The notes: a model not told the origin generated them from the sequence alone. A stretch of DNA of 64,000 bases from Streptomyces sp. NBC_01551 (GCF_026339935.1 NZ_JAPEPX010000001.1:866501-930500), one strand, 5' to 3'; positions 51,417 to 63,120 are shown, counted from the first letter of the stretch. Numbers and translations are program-made.

Positions 51417-52160
51417 GTGGTCACGAGCGATCAGCGGCGGCGACAGCTCGCCAGGGAGAAGTACGAGCGCCAGCAGAAGCGGCGGGCCGAGGCCCGGCGC
51501 AAGGCCCGGCGGCGTTCGGCGGTGATCGGCGCGGCCGTGGCCGTGGTGGTCGCCACGCTGGTCGGCCTGATCGTGGGCGGCGTCTTCGACAAGGAGGAGA
51601 AGAAGCCGCTGGAGCCCTCGGGCCCGCCGCCGATGGCGATCGACAAGAGCGCGAAGTACACCCTCGGCCTGAAGACGAACTCGGGCGACATCAAGATCGC
51701 GATGGACGCGGCGAAGACGCCGGAGACGGTCAACTCGTTCAAGTCGCTGGCCGACAAGAACTTCTTCGACAACACCAAGTGCCACCGGCTGACCACCGGC
51801 GGCATCTTCGTGCTCCAGTGCGGCGACCCCCAGGGCACCGGCAGCGGCGGCCCCGGCTACACCATCAAGGACGAGAACCTCGACGCTCTGGGCAAGCCGG
51901 ACGAGTCGGGCAAGGTCGTCTACAAGGCCGGCACGGTGGCGATGGCGAACACCGGTCAGCCCAATTCCGGCGGCAGCCAGTTCTTCCTCGTCTACAAGGA
52001 CACCCAGCTTCCTCCGGGCTACACGCCCTTCGGCACGATGGACGCCGCGGGCCTGAAGGCCGTGGAGGAGATCGCCAAGGCGGGGACGGCCGACGGCGCC
52101 CCGGACGGGGCCCCGAAGAACACCGTGACCATCGAGAAGGCCACCGTCGGCAAGGACTGA
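51417..52160 (+). CDS. Membrane-anchored cyclophilin-type peptidyl-prolyl isomerase
   Basis: The first 35 residues are highly basic (QRRRQLAREKYERQQKRRAEARRKARRR), then a membrane helix AVIGAAVAVVVATLVGLIVGG and a cyclophilin domain: VNSFKSLADKNFFDNTKCHRL, GGPGYTIKDE, GTVAMANTGQPNSGGSQFF and YTPFGTM. The isomerase domain should be extracytoplasmic, helping exported proteins fold. The GTG start follows AAGGAG by 8 nt. Divergent from the MBL-hisS pair. Confidence 0.92.
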   Translation: MVTSDQRRRQLAREKYERQQKRRAEARRKARRRSAVIGAAVAVVVATLVGLIVGGVFDKEEKKPLEPSGPPPMAIDKSAKYTLGLKTNSGDIKIAMDAAKTPETVNSFKSLADKNFFDNTKCHRLTTGGIFVLQCGDPQGTGSGGPGYTIKDENLDALGKPDESGKVVYKAGTVAMANTGQPNSGGSQFFLVYKDTQLPPGYTPFGTMDAAGLKAVEEIAKAGTADGAPDGAPKNTVTIEKATVGKD

Positions 52161-52268
52161 CGGGGCGCGGCGGCACCGGGCCCGGCCGGCCTCCCGCCCG
52201 TACGGCGATATTCCGTCGTGCGGGATGCGGACAGCCGGCCCGGCGGTCGCCTATGTTGGCGTTGTGCA

Positions 52269-52335
52269 GGGCGGGCGCGGCCCGCCCCAGGAAACTGTGG
52301 ACGATGCCCAGGGGGTGAACCCCTCGCAAGGCATC
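52269..52335 (+). ncRNA. Structured leader RNA of the DUF349 gene (candidate cis-regulator)
   Basis: Three consecutive hairpins lie directly upstream of the DUF349 start. Hairpin 1: 8-bp stem GGGCGGGC/GCCCGCCC, 52269-52287. Hairpin 2: CAG-GAAA-CTG with a GNRA tetraloop, 52288-52297. Hairpin 3: GATGCC/GGCATC, 52303-52335, enclosing GGGG-TGAA-CCCC. The last ends 4 bp before the GGAGGAGG ribosome-binding site. I could not match it to a riboswitch class I know. Candidate only. Confidence 0.5.
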
Positions 52336-52351
52336 AGGTGGAGGAGGCGCT

Positions 52352-53581
52352 GTGAGCAGCGACCCGTGGGGCCGTGTCGACGAGACCGGCACCGTGTACG
52401 TGCGTACGGCCGAGGGCGAGCAGGTCGTCGGCTCGTGGCAGGCGGGCACCCCTGAAGAGGCCCTGGCCTACTTCGAGCGCAAGTACGAGGGCCTGGTAGT
52501 CGAGATCGGCCTCCTTGAGCGGCGGGTGCGGACCACCGATCTGTCCGCCAAGGACGCCCAGACCGCGATCGACCATCTGCGGACGCAGGTGGACGAGCAC
52601 CACGCCGTCGGCGACCTCGGCGCGCTGCGCGTCCGGCTGGACAAGCTGGTGGCGACGGTCGACTCCCGCCGCGAGGAGCGCAAGGCCCAGAAGGCCAAGC
52701 AGACGGACGAGGCCCGCGCGGCCAAGGACGCGCTGGTCGTGGAGGCCGAGCAGCTGGCGCAGAGCGACCAGTGGCGCAGCGCCGGTGAGCGGCTGCGGGC
52801 CCTGGTCGACATCTGGAAGGGGCTGCCGCGTCTGGACCGCAAGTCGGACGACGAGCTGTGGCACCGCTTCTCGCACGCCCGGTCGGCCTTCTCCAAGCGC
52901 CGCAAGGCGCACTTCGCCTCGCTGGACGCCCAGCGCGAGGACGCCCGCAAGGCCAAGGAGAAGCTGGTCGCGGAGGCCGAGGCGCTGTCGAAGTCGACGG
53001 ACTGGGGTCCGACGGCCGCCCGCTACCGCGAGCTGATGGCGGACTGGAAGGCGGCGGGCCGCGCCCAGCGCGAGGCCGAGGACGACCTGTGGAACCGTTT
53101 CCGCGGTGCGCAGGACGTGTTCTTCGCGGCGCGCGGCGAGGTCTTCGCGGAGCGCGACGCCGAGCAGACCGAGAACCTGAAGCTGAAGGAGGAGCTGGCC
53201 GACGAGGCCGAGAAGCTCGTCCCGATCACGGACCTGAAGGCGGCCCGTGCCGCGTTCCGCTCGCTCAACGAGCGCTGGGAGGCCATCGGCCACGTGCCGC
53301 GCGACGCCCGTCCCAAGGTCGAGGGCCGGATGCACGCCGTGGAGCGGGCGATCCAGGAGGCCGAGGAAGGCGAGTGGCGCCGTACCAACCCGGAGGCGCG
53401 GGCCCGTGCGGCCGGTCTGACGGGTCAGCTGCAGGCGGCCGTCGACAAGCTGCGCGAGCAGATCGACGCGGCGCGCGCGGCGGGCAACAACGCCAAGGCC
53501 GACAAGCTGGCGCGGGAGCTGGAGGGCCGGCAGGCGCTGCTGGACCAGGCGCTCAAGGGCCTTGAGGAGTTCGGCGGCTGA
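52352..53581 (+). CDS. DUF349 coiled-coil protein
   Basis: The 409-aa protein is almost entirely helical and charged, built from repeats of the DUF349 motif (DLWNRFRGAQDVFFAARGEVF; DELWHRFSHARSAFSKRRKAHF). No enzyme or membrane motif is present. Function unknown; a structural or scaffolding role is often assumed. GTG start with GGAGGAGG upstream. It has a structured leader and is followed by a strong terminator shared with rel. Confidence 0.88.
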   Translation: MSSDPWGRVDETGTVYVRTAEGEQVVGSWQAGTPEEALAYFERKYEGLVVEIGLLERRVRTTDLSAKDAQTAIDHLRTQVDEHHAVGDLGALRVRLDKLVATVDSRREERKAQKAKQTDEARAAKDALVVEAEQLAQSDQWRSAGERLRALVDIWKGLPRLDRKSDDELWHRFSHARSAFSKRRKAHFASLDAQREDARKAKEKLVAEAEALSKSTDWGPTAARYRELMADWKAAGRAQREAEDDLWNRFRGAQDVFFAARGEVFAERDAEQTENLKLKEELADEAEKLVPITDLKAARAAFRSLNERWEAIGHVPRDARPKVEGRMHAVERAIQEAEEGEWRRTNPEARARAAGLTGQLQAAVDKLREQIDAARAAGNNAKADKLARELEGRQALLDQALKGLEEFGG

Positions 53582-53605
53582 TCTTCCGGCCGCACGATCG
53601 ACGCG

Positions 53606-53641
53606 GAAGGGCCCGGTACGGATCTCCGTACCGGGCCCTTC
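53606..53641. terminator. Bidirectional terminator between DUF349 gene and rel
   Basis: A 17-bp perfect stem (GAAGGGCCCGGTACGGA and complement) with a 2-nt loop lies 25 bp after the DUF349 stop and 18 bp beyond the convergent rel stop. Confidence 0.85.
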
Positions 53642-53659
53642 TCGCCGTGCTCGCGCGGG

Positions 53660-56083
<2,424 letters not shown>

Positions 56084-56233
56084 GAGCGCTCCTCTGGGGG
56101 TCCCCCCGGACGAAGTGTGGGGGAGGATCCGGTGCCCGTGTCCGGTCCGGATAACCCATCGTAGCGAGGGATCCGCCGCCTCGTTCGCCGAGCCTCCGTC
56201 CGGTGCGGGTCCCCTCCGGGGGCTCCGCCCCGG

Positions 56234-56262
56234 CCCCCGCGCCTCAAACGCCGGCGAGGCCG
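56234..56262. repeat. Copy of the dispersed GTTTGAGGCGCGG repeat (inverted orientation)
   Basis: CCCGCGCCTCAAACGCCGGC, followed by GAGGCCG, is the exact reverse complement of the element core at 2551 and 30784. It lies between apt and rel. Confidence 0.8.
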
Positions 56263-56345
56263 ATCAATCCGGCCCGTCCGGCCCCCGAAGACCGGGCCCG
56301 GGGCGGGGAGGAGTCCGCGTGGCGGTCGGGCCCCGATACGCCGAA

Positions 56346-56380
56346 CGGCGGGTGCCCGGGGGAATCCCGGGCACCCGCCG
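56346..56380 (-). terminator. Terminator after apt
   Basis: A 15-bp perfect stem (CGGCGGGTGCCCGGG and complement) with a 5-nt loop lies 24 bp beyond the apt stop. Confidence 0.8.
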
Positions 56381-56403
56381 CTCCACGGCAATGCCGGCGG
56401 TCG

Positions 56404-56955
56404 TCAGACCACGATCAGCGCGTCCAGCGGGGCACCGCCAAGGCCCTCGGCCAGCCGCGCCCGCCCCGGCAGGAACGACAGCTCCATCAGGACCGCCACC
56501 CCCGCCACATCGGCCCCGGCCCGCCGGATCAGGGACAGCGACGCCTCCGCCGTCCCCCCGGTCGCCAGCACGTCGTCGATGACCATCACCCGGTCACCCG
56601 CCGCCAGGTCCTCCGCGTGGACCTCGATCTCCGCGGTCCCGTACTCCAGCTCGTAGGACTGTGCCAGCGTCGCCCCCGGCAGCTTCCCGGCCTTGCGCAC
56701 CGGCACGAAGCCGATGCCCGCCGCCACCGCCACCGGAGCCGCCAGGATGAACCCGCGCGCCTCCAGCCCGACGATCTTCGTCGCGCCGTACCGCCCGGCC
56801 AGGTCCACCAGTACGTCCGTCAGCGCGGCGAACGCCTTCGGGTCCGCCAGCAGCGGCGTGATGTCCTTGAACATCACCCCCGGCTTCGGGTAGTCCGGGA
56901 CGTCCTTGATGCGGCTGACCAGCAGCTCCCGCACCTCCGGCGAGATCACGGTCAC
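56404..56955 (-). CDS. apt: Adenine phosphoribosyltransferase
   Basis: The 183-aa salvage enzyme makes AMP from adenine and PRPP. DVPDYPKPGVMFKDITPLL near the N-terminus and the PRPP motif VMVIDDVLATGGTAEA are visible. The GTG at 56955 overlaps the secF stop (GTGA), so purine salvage is translationally coupled to protein export genes, a layout shared across streptomycetes as I recall. Confidence 0.96.
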   Translation of the reverse strand: MTVISPEVRELLVSRIKDVPDYPKPGVMFKDITPLLADPKAFAALTDVLVDLAGRYGATKIVGLEARGFILAAPVAVAAGIGFVPVRKAGKLPGATLAQSYELEYGTAEIEVHAEDLAAGDRVMVIDDVLATGGTAEASLSLIRRAGADVAGVAVLMELSFLPGRARLAEGLGGAPLDALIVV

Positions 56956-58031
56956 CGCCGCCGCCCCGCGCGCCCGGGCGTCTGGGCGACGATCTGCGGA
57001 CCGCCCCCGGAGCCGTCCTCACCGCCGTCCTCGTACCCCGCGTCCGCGGACTCGCCCTTCGCCGCCGCGGCCGCCCGCTTCGCGAGCACCCGCTTCTTCA
57101 GCGCCTTCATGGCGGGCTCGCGCTCCTTCAGGTCGACGACCAGCGGGGTCGCGATGAAGATCGAGGAGTACGCACCGGCCGCGAGGCCGACGAACAGCGA
57201 CAGCGAGATGTCGTTCAGCATGCCCGCGCCCAGGAAGCCGCCGCCGATGAACAGCAGGGCCGCGACCGGCAGGAGCGCCACGACGGTGGTGTTGATCGAG
57301 CGGACCAGCGTCCCGTTGATGCTGCGGTTGGCGACCTCGCTGAAGGTGTAGCGGGTCTGCTTGGTGATGTCCTTCGACCCCTCCTTCAGACCGTCGAAGA
57401 CGACGACGGTGTCGTAGAGGGAGTAACCGAGGATCGTCAGCAGACCGATCACGGTGCCCGGGGTGACCTCGAAGCCGACCAGCGCGTACACGCCGACGGT
57501 GATGGTGAGGTCGTGGATCAGCGCGATCAGCGCCGCGACCGCCATCCGCCACTCGAAGGCGATGGCGAGGTAGATCACCACGAGGATCATGAAGACGGCG
57601 AGGCCGGTCCAGGCCTTGTTCGCGATCTGCTCGCCCCAGCTGGGACCGACCAGGTCGGCGTTGATGCCGGCCTGCTCGACCTTGAGCTCCGTGGCGAGCT
57701 CCTTCTTCACGTCGGCCGCGGCGGCGGTGTCCAGACCGGTGATCTGGATGCGCATGCCGCCGGTGCCGAGCTCCTGGACGATCGCGTCGTGGCCCGAGGC
57801 CTTCTCCGCGGCCTCGGTCGCCTTGGCGACGGAGACGGCCGTCTTCGGGGTGGTGAAGACGGCACCGCCCTTGAACTCGATGCCCATGTTGAGGCCCTGA
57901 ACGGCCAGGGCCACGATCGCCGTGATGGTGATCAGGATGGAAACGCCGTACCAGAGAAAGCGCTTGCCGACGAAGTCGTAACCGACCTCACCTCGGTACA
58001 GCTTGGCGCCGAGATCTCCCAGCTTCGACAT
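56952..58031 (-). CDS. secF: Protein translocase subunit SecF
   Basis: The 359-aa membrane protein forms six membrane helices with SecD and uses the proton gradient to help pull exported proteins. GIEFKGGAVF, VGPSWGEQIANKA, the LLTILGYSLYDTVVVFDGLKE helix and FSEVANRSINGTLVRSINT are diagnostic. It follows secD by 3 bp and overlaps apt. Confidence 0.96.
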   Translation of the reverse strand: MSKLGDLGAKLYRGEVGYDFVGKRFLWYGVSILITITAIVALAVQGLNMGIEFKGGAVFTTPKTAVSVAKATEAAEKASGHDAIVQELGTGGMRIQITGLDTAAAADVKKELATELKVEQAGINADLVGPSWGEQIANKAWTGLAVFMILVVIYLAIAFEWRMAVAALIALIHDLTITVGVYALVGFEVTPGTVIGLLTILGYSLYDTVVVFDGLKEGSKDITKQTRYTFSEVANRSINGTLVRSINTTVVALLPVAALLFIGGGFLGAGMLNDISLSLFVGLAAGAYSSIFIATPLVVDLKEREPAMKALKKRVLAKRAAAAAKGESADAGYEDGGEDGSGGGPQIVAQTPGRAGRRR

Positions 58032-58034
58032 CTC

Positions 58035-59828
58035 TCACGCCTCCTTTGCGTCGACGGGAGCGGAGACGGTACCGGAACCGGTGCGACGGGACCGGCGCAG
58101 CGGCGGCTTCGCGCCAAGCCGCTTCGGGTCCAGACCGGACCACGGGTGACCGCTGGAGAAGAACTTCGTGCGGGCCAGCAGCGTCATGACGGGCTTGGTG
58201 AAGAGGAACACCACGACCACGTCGAGCAGGGTGGTGAGACCCAGCGTGAAGGCGAAGCCCTGCACCTTGCCGACGGTCACGATGAACAGCACCGCGGCGG
58301 CCAGGAAGGACACGAAGTCGGACACCAGGATGGTGCGCCGGGCACGCGGCCAGGCCCGCTCGACGGCCGGACGCAGCGTGCGGCCCTCACGGATCTCGTC
58401 GCGGATGCGCTCGAAGTACACGATGAACGAGTCCGCGGTGATGCCGATGGCGACGATCGCACCGCAGACGGCCGGCAGGTTCAGCGCGAACCCGATGCCC
58501 TTGCCGAGCAGCGCCATGATCGTGTACGTGAGGATCGCGGACACCAGCAGCGAGATGATCGCGATGAACGCCAGGCCGCGGTAGTACACCAGCAGGTAGA
58601 TCACGACGAGGAGCATGCCGATCGCACCGGCGATCAGGCCGGCCTTCAGCTGCTCGCCGCCGAGGGCGGCGGTGACGGTGGTGACGCTGTCCTCCTGGAA
58701 GGACAGCGGCAGGGCGCCGTACGAGAGCATGTTGCCCAGGTCCTGCGCGGACTGCTGGGTGAAGCCACCCGAGATCTGGGCGTTGCCGCCGGTCAGCGCC
58801 TGGCTCACGGACGGGTCGGAGATGACCTGGCCGTCGAGCACGATCGCGAACTGGTTCTGCGGGGCCTGCTTGGCGGCGAGCTCACCGGTGATCTTGGCGA
58901 ACTTGTCGGCGCCCTTGTCGGTGAACTGCATGGTGACGATCCACTGACCGGACTGCTGGTCGATGACGCCCTTGGCGTCGTCGACGTCCTGGCCGTTGAC
59001 GCCGGCCGGGCCGAGCACCCACTTGCCCCAGGTGTCGCCGCGCTGACCGCAGGCGACCATCGGCTCCTCGGGCTTGACGCCCTGGCTCGCGGCGACGCGC
59101 TGCTTCTCGTCCTTGCAGTCCAGGGCGGCGAACTTGGCCTGGAGCGCGGCGGCGGCGGCTTCGTCACCCGACGGCGTCGCGGAGGGGGACGGGGCCTTGC
59201 TGTCGTCTGCCTTCTTCGACTCGCTCGCCGAGGGCGAGGGAGAGGGGCTGCCCGGGGCCTTGAGGGCCTCACTGAGCGCGCGACCCTGGGAAGTGGCGCT
59301 GGACGACGGGGTGGCGGACGGGCTGGCCTTCTTGCCGTCCGAGGCCTTCGGGGCTCCGGAACCGCTCGGGGACGCGCTCGGCGATCCGCTCGGCGAGGTC
59401 TCGGGGGCGATCGGCTCACCGCTCGCGAAGGTGAGCACCGGGCGGAAGTAGAGCTGGGCGGTGGTGCCGACCTGCTCGCGCGCCTGCTGCTCGTTCATCC
59501 CCTTGGGGATGTTCACGATGATGTGGTCTTTACCCTGCGTCTGAACCTCGGCCTCGGTGACACCGAGACCGTTGACACGTCGCTCGATGATGCCGACGGC
59601 CGTGTTCATGTTCGTCGGGTTGATCGCGTCCGGCTTGCCGGGCTCGCTCTTGGCCTTGAGCGTGATGCTCGTACCGCCCGCGAGGTCGATGCCGAGCCGG
59701 GGGGTCGTCTGCTTCGTGAGGAACATCCCCGCGGTGAGCGCCACCATCGCGATCAGGATGATGGCCAGGGCGCGCCCCGGCCTCCCCTGAGCCCCCGTGG
59801 GCCGCCGGCCCTTCTTCGGTGCTGCCAC
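58035..59828 (-). CDS. secD: Protein translocase subunit SecD with low-complexity insert
   Basis: The 597-aa protein has the N-terminal membrane helix (ALAIILIAMVALTAGMF), the P1 head region and six-helix translocase core with GKGIGFALNLPAVCGAIVAIGITADSFIVYFERIRDE. Residues 143-225 are a Ser/Pro/Ala/Lys-rich insert in the extracytoplasmic head with many SPS and SATPS repeats, which E. coli SecD lacks. It lies between yajC and secF. Confidence 0.95.
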   Translation of the reverse strand: MAAPKKGRRPTGAQGRPGRALAIILIAMVALTAGMFLTKQTTPRLGIDLAGGTSITLKAKSEPGKPDAINPTNMNTAVGIIERRVNGLGVTEAEVQTQGKDHIIVNIPKGMNEQQAREQVGTTAQLYFRPVLTFASGEPIAPETSPSGSPSASPSGSGAPKASDGKKASPSATPSSSATSQGRALSEALKAPGSPSPSPSASESKKADDSKAPSPSATPSGDEAAAAALQAKFAALDCKDEKQRVAASQGVKPEEPMVACGQRGDTWGKWVLGPAGVNGQDVDDAKGVIDQQSGQWIVTMQFTDKGADKFAKITGELAAKQAPQNQFAIVLDGQVISDPSVSQALTGGNAQISGGFTQQSAQDLGNMLSYGALPLSFQEDSVTTVTAALGGEQLKAGLIAGAIGMLLVVIYLLVYYRGLAFIAIISLLVSAILTYTIMALLGKGIGFALNLPAVCGAIVAIGITADSFIVYFERIRDEIREGRTLRPAVERAWPRARRTILVSDFVSFLAAAVLFIVTVGKVQGFAFTLGLTTLLDVVVVFLFTKPVMTLLARTKFFSSGHPWSGLDPKRLGAKPPLRRSRRTGSGTVSAPVDAKEA

Positions 59829-59985
59829 CTTGTCGTATCTCCCTGTCCAACCGTCCCGCGCCGGGTCAGCGCGCGGACGGCCAAGAAATGTGTGGTGGGG
59901 ACCCCTGCCCCCCGCAGAAACGGGTCACTGACAGGCACCGCGGCGGCCGCCGGTCAGGCGCCGCCGCGATCCATGCCGCGTACTG

Positions 59986-60450
59986 CTACTTGGCTCCGGC
60001 GTCGCCGTCGGTCTTGCCGTCCTTGGGCTCGTCGCCCTTCGGCTCGTCGTCCTTGGGCTCGTCCTTCTTGCCCAGGTCGAGCTTCGGGGCGTCGCCCTCG
60101 GTCTCGGCCTCGGTGAGCGAGGAGGCGTCGTCCGGGACGACCGGCGTGTCGATCGTCAGATCAACGGCCGTGCCGTGGACGATGCGGTTGTACTCCTCGT
60201 CGTCGAGGACGGCGCCGATGGCGTTCTTCGCGAAGATCGCGTGGACGCCGGGGGCCACTTCGAGCGTGACCGTGTCGTCACCGATCTCCTTCACCGTGGC
60301 GTACATGCCGCCGATGGTGCGGACGCCGGTGCCGGGCGTCATGTGGTCGCGCATCTGCGCGGCCGCCTGCTGCTTCTTCTTCGCGGAGCGGGTCATCAGG
60401 AACATCGCCCCGATGAGCACGATGAACGGGAGGAGTGTCACGAGATTCAC
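59986..60450 (-). CDS. yajC: Preprotein translocase subunit YajC
   Basis: The 154-aa protein has one N-terminal membrane helix (LVTLLPFIVLIGAMFLM) followed by TRSAKKKQQAAAQMRDHMTPGTGVRTIGGMYATV, the YajC signature. The C-terminal 50 residues are an acidic and Lys-rich tail with DEPK repeats. I chose the GTG at 60450, after AAGGA. It begins the yajC-secD-secF-apt run; a 157-bp gap with a GC hairpin precedes secD. Confidence 0.92.
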   Translation of the reverse strand: MNLVTLLPFIVLIGAMFLMTRSAKKKQQAAAQMRDHMTPGTGVRTIGGMYATVKEIGDDTVTLEVAPGVHAIFAKNAIGAVLDDEEYNRIVHGTAVDLTIDTPVVPDDASSLTEAETEGDAPKLDLGKKDEPKDDEPKGDEPKDGKTDGDAGAK

Positions 60451-60510
60451 GGGACGGAGATCCTTCGCACGACCGCGCGGGAGGCGGCCTTTTTCTACGG
60501 GGGTGGGCAC

Positions 60511-60529
60511 GCCGACCCGAAGGGTCGGC
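60511..60529 (-). terminator. Hairpin between ruvB and yajC
   Basis: An 8-bp perfect stem GCCGACCC/GGGTCGGC with a 3-nt loop lies about 85 bp beyond the ruvB stop and 60 bp before yajC. It may end the ruv transcript. Confidence 0.5.
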
Positions 60530-60614
60530 ATCGGCGGAGTCTAGGCGAGTCCGCACCGATGGAACAACGCCCAGCATGGCACCGCAGTTCCTGACGGGGC
60601 GAACCTCCGCGCCG

Positions 60615-61676
60615 TCACGCCCCGAACAAGCCCTGTTGTCGGCTTGATCCACTCCCACCGGACTGCGGCGGGACGAGCCCCAGGTGAGCCCATGCGGCGG
60701 GGGTCGCGACGCGGCCGCGGGGGGTACGGGCGAGCAGTCCCTCCCGTACCAGGAAGGGCTCCGCGACCTCCTCGACGGTCTCCCGCTCCTCCCCGACCGC
60801 CACGGCGAGGGTGGACAGCCCGACGGGGCCGCCGCCGAACAGCTTGAGCAGTGCCTCCAGGACGGCCCGGTCGAGGCGGTCGAGGCCGCGCGCGTCCACC
60901 TCGTAGACCTGGAGGGCGGTTCCGGCCACCTCGCGCGTGATCACTCCGTCGGCCTTGACCTGGGCGTAGTCGCGGACGCGGCGCAGCAGCCGGTTGGCGA
61001 TGCGGGGGGTGCCGCGGGAGCGGCCGGCGATCTCCGCGGCGCCCGCGGTGTCGATCTCGACGTCGAGGAGGCGGGCGGAGCGGTGGATGACGCGCTCCAG
61101 CTCCTCGGGGGCGTAGAACTCCATGTGGCCGGTGAAGCCGAAGCGGTCGCGCAGGGGCGGGGGGAGCAGGCCGGCGCGGGTCGTCGCGCCGACGAGGGTG
61201 AAGGGCGGCAGCTCCAGCGGGATCGCGGTGGCCCCCGGGCCCTTCCCGACGATCACGTCGACGCGGAAGTCCTCCATGGCCATGTACAGCATCTCCTCGG
61301 CCGGCCGCGACATGCGGTGGATCTCGTCGAGGAAGAGCACCTCGCCCTCCTGGAGGGAGGAGAGGATCGCGGCGAGGTCGCCGGCGTGCTGGATGGCGGG
61401 GCCGGAGGTGATCCGGATGGGCGCGCCCATCTCGGCCGCGATGATCATGGAGAGCGTGGTCTTGCCGAGGCCGGGGGCGCCGGAGAGCAGTACGTGATCG
61501 GCGGTGGCCCCGCGCTGGCGGGCCGCCTTCAGCACCAGGTCGAGCTGCTGGCGGACCTTCTCCTGGCCGACGAACTCGCCGAGGTCCTTGGGGCGCAGGG
61601 CCGCCTCGACGGCGGTGTCCTCGCCGTCGGCCGCCGCCGCCACGATCCGGTCGTCGCTCTCGTCATCCCAGTTCAC
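60615..61676 (-). CDS. ruvB: Holliday junction branch migration ATPase RuvB
   Basis: The 353-aa AAA+ motor drives branch migration with Ruv[20 protein letters not shown], Walker [14 protein letters not shown], Walker [19 protein letters not shown], sensor [20 protein letters not shown] and the C-terminal winged helix are seen. I chose the GTG at 61676 (VNWDDESDD), which gives the family N-terminus; a GTG at 61727 is possible. Confidence 0.96.
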   Translation of the reverse strand: MNWDDESDDRIVAAAADGEDTAVEAALRPKDLGEFVGQEKVRQQLDLVLKAARQRGATADHVLLSGAPGLGKTTLSMIIAAEMGAPIRITSGPAIQHAGDLAAILSSLQEGEVLFLDEIHRMSRPAEEMLYMAMEDFRVDVIVGKGPGATAIPLELPPFTLVGATTRAGLLPPPLRDRFGFTGHMEFYAPEELERVIHRSARLLDVEIDTAGAAEIAGRSRGTPRIANRLLRRVRDYAQVKADGVITREVAGTALQVYEVDARGLDRLDRAVLEALLKLFGGGPVGLSTLAVAVGEERETVEEVAEPFLVREGLLARTPRGRVATPAAWAHLGLVPPQSGGSGSSRQQGLFGA

Positions 61677-61797
61677 GCTGTCAGTCTGCCTTGTCGTTCG
61701 TACGGTGGTTTCCTGCCCTGCCGCCACGTGCCCCGCGGGGTCGTGCCGGGCGGCGAGGCGCGGGTCCGGGCCGGGCCCGGTGAACGGGAGAAGGGTG

Positions 61798-61817
61798 GGG
61801 CGGGGCGAGCCCCGCCC
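61798..61817 (-). terminator. GC hairpin between ruvA and ruvB
   Basis: A 9-bp stem GGGCGGGGC/GCCCCGCCC with a 2-nt loop lies 39 bp beyond the ruvA stop. It may attenuate read-through into ruvB. Confidence 0.45.
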
Positions 61818-61841
61818 TGCGGCGTCGAGCCGGGGTCCGGC

Positions 61842-61869
61842 TCAGCGGGTGCGGTTCAGCGGGTGCGGT
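61842..61869. repeat. Perfect 14-bp tandem duplication over the ruvA stop codon
   Basis: TCAGCGGGTGCGGT occurs twice in direct succession (61842-61855, 61856-61869). In the ruvA sense it duplicates codons NRTR and the TGA, so the gene still ends at the first stop (61856-61858). Confidence 0.85.
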
Positions 61870-62488
61870 TCAGGGTCTGCAGGGCCGCTCGCAGGAGCTG
61901 CGGGACCGGGGCCGAGCCGCCGGAGGCGATGGCGGCCTCGGCCTGCGGCGTCACCGCCGAGACCGCTTCCTCCGCCTCGCGGGACGCGTAGCCCAGGCCG
62001 ATCAGCGCGGCCGACAGCTGTTCGGTCCACGGCGCGGGCCCGGACGCGGCCGCGCGCTGCGCACCCACGAGTCCGCTCGACCCGAGCGGCGCGCCCAGCT
62101 TGTCCTTCAGCTCCAGCAGCAGCTTCTGCGCACCCTTCTTGCCGATCCCCGGCACCGCCATCAGGGCCTTCTCGTCCCCCGTCGAGACGGCCAGCCGCAG
62201 CGCGTCCGGGCTGTGCGCCCCGAGCATCGCCTGGGCGAGCCGCGGCCCGACCCCGCTCGCGGTCTGGAGCAGCTCGAACACCTGCCGCTCGTCGTCGTCC
62301 GCGAAGCCGTACAGCGTGAGCGAGTCCTCCCGTACGACCAGCGACGTCGCCAGCCGCGCCGGCTCCCCGATCCGCAGGCCGGCGATGGTGTTCGGGGTGC
62401 ACTGCACCGCCATGCCCACTCCCCCGACCTCGATCACGGCCAGGGTGGGGGCGAGCGCGGCGACCGCGCCGCTGACGAAAGCGATCAT
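61856..62488 (-). CDS. ruvA: Holliday junction-binding protein RuvA
   Basis: The 210-aa protein tetramerises on four-way junctions and recruits RuvB. The OB fold ([27 protein letters not shown]), two helix-hairpin-helix motifs ([39 protein letters not shown]) and the RuvB-binding C-terminal domain are present. The ATG at 62488 overlaps the ruvC stop (ATGA). Confidence 0.96.
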   Translation of the reverse strand: MIAFVSGAVAALAPTLAVIEVGGVGMAVQCTPNTIAGLRIGEPARLATSLVVREDSLTLYGFADDDERQVFELLQTASGVGPRLAQAMLGAHSPDALRLAVSTGDEKALMAVPGIGKKGAQKLLLELKDKLGAPLGSSGLVGAQRAAASGPAPWTEQLSAALIGLGYASREAEEAVSAVTPQAEAAIASGGSAPVPQLLRAALQTLNRTR

Positions 62489-63015
62489 GAAGGGCGGCCT
62501 TTCGAGGCGTGCAGGGCGACCGCCTGCTGGAGGCGGTTCTGGGCGGGGGCCCGCCAGATGTGGCAGATGGCGAGCGCGAGCGCGTCGGCGGCGTCGGCCG
62601 GTTTCGGCGGGGCGGAGAGCCGGAGCAGCCGGGTCACCATCGCCCCGACCTGCGCCTTGTCGGCCCGGCCGCTGCCGGTGACGGCGGCCTTGACCTCGCT
62701 CGGGGTGTGCAGCGCGACCGGTATCCCGCGCCGCGCGGCGCACAGCATGGCGACGGCGCTCGCCTGGGCGGTGCCCATCACCGTACTGACGTTGTGCTGG
62801 CTGAACACCCGCTCCACGGCGACGATTTCGGGCCGGTGTTCATCGAGCCACTCCTCGATGCCCCGCTCGATGGCGACGAGTCGGTGGCCCAACTCCGCGT
62901 CCGCGGGCGTCCGTACGACCCCCACGCCGAGCATGGTCAGCGGACGGCCCGCGACTCCCTCGACCACGCCGACACCGCACCGGGTCAGCCCCGGGTCCAC
63001 ACCGAGCACGCGCAC
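62485..63015 (-). CDS. ruvC: Holliday junction endonuclease RuvC
   Basis: The 176-aa resolvase has the acidic quartet Asp7 ([10 protein letters not shown]), Glu68 (VAVERVF), Asp141 and Asp144 ([14 protein letters not shown]). All catalytic residues are present. It is the first gene of ruvC-ruvA-ruvB and overlaps ruvA by ATGA. Confidence 0.96.
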   Translation of the reverse strand: MRVLGVDPGLTRCGVGVVEGVAGRPLTMLGVGVVRTPADAELGHRLVAIERGIEEWLDEHRPEIVAVERVFSQHNVSTVMGTAQASAVAMLCAARRGIPVALHTPSEVKAAVTGSGRADKAQVGAMVTRLLRLSAPPKPADAADALALAICHIWRAPAQNRLQQAVALHASKGRPS

Positions 63016-63072
63016 CGGGCCCCCCTCCTTCGATTGCCAGTGCGTGCAGGCTAACCGGCGGCACTGACAAAG

Positions 63073-63109
63073 CGACGGGCCGACGGGGTGTGTCCCCGTC
63101 GGCCCGTCG
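63073..63109 (-). terminator. Terminator after yebC
   Basis: A 16-bp perfect stem with a 5-nt loop (TGTGT) lies 11 bp beyond the yebC stop, before ruvC. Confidence 0.85.
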
Positions 63110-63120
63110 TTGATGCCGGA

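Larger units (their letters stand above)
56084..56403. other. Intergenic region between apt and rel
   Basis: This 320-bp gap contains, from the rel side: a hairpin in the rel leader (TCCCCC at 56101 with GGGGGA at 56119), the likely rel promoter, one copy of the dispersed repeat (56234-56262), and the apt terminator (56346-56380). No ORF is supported. Confidence 0.6.
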
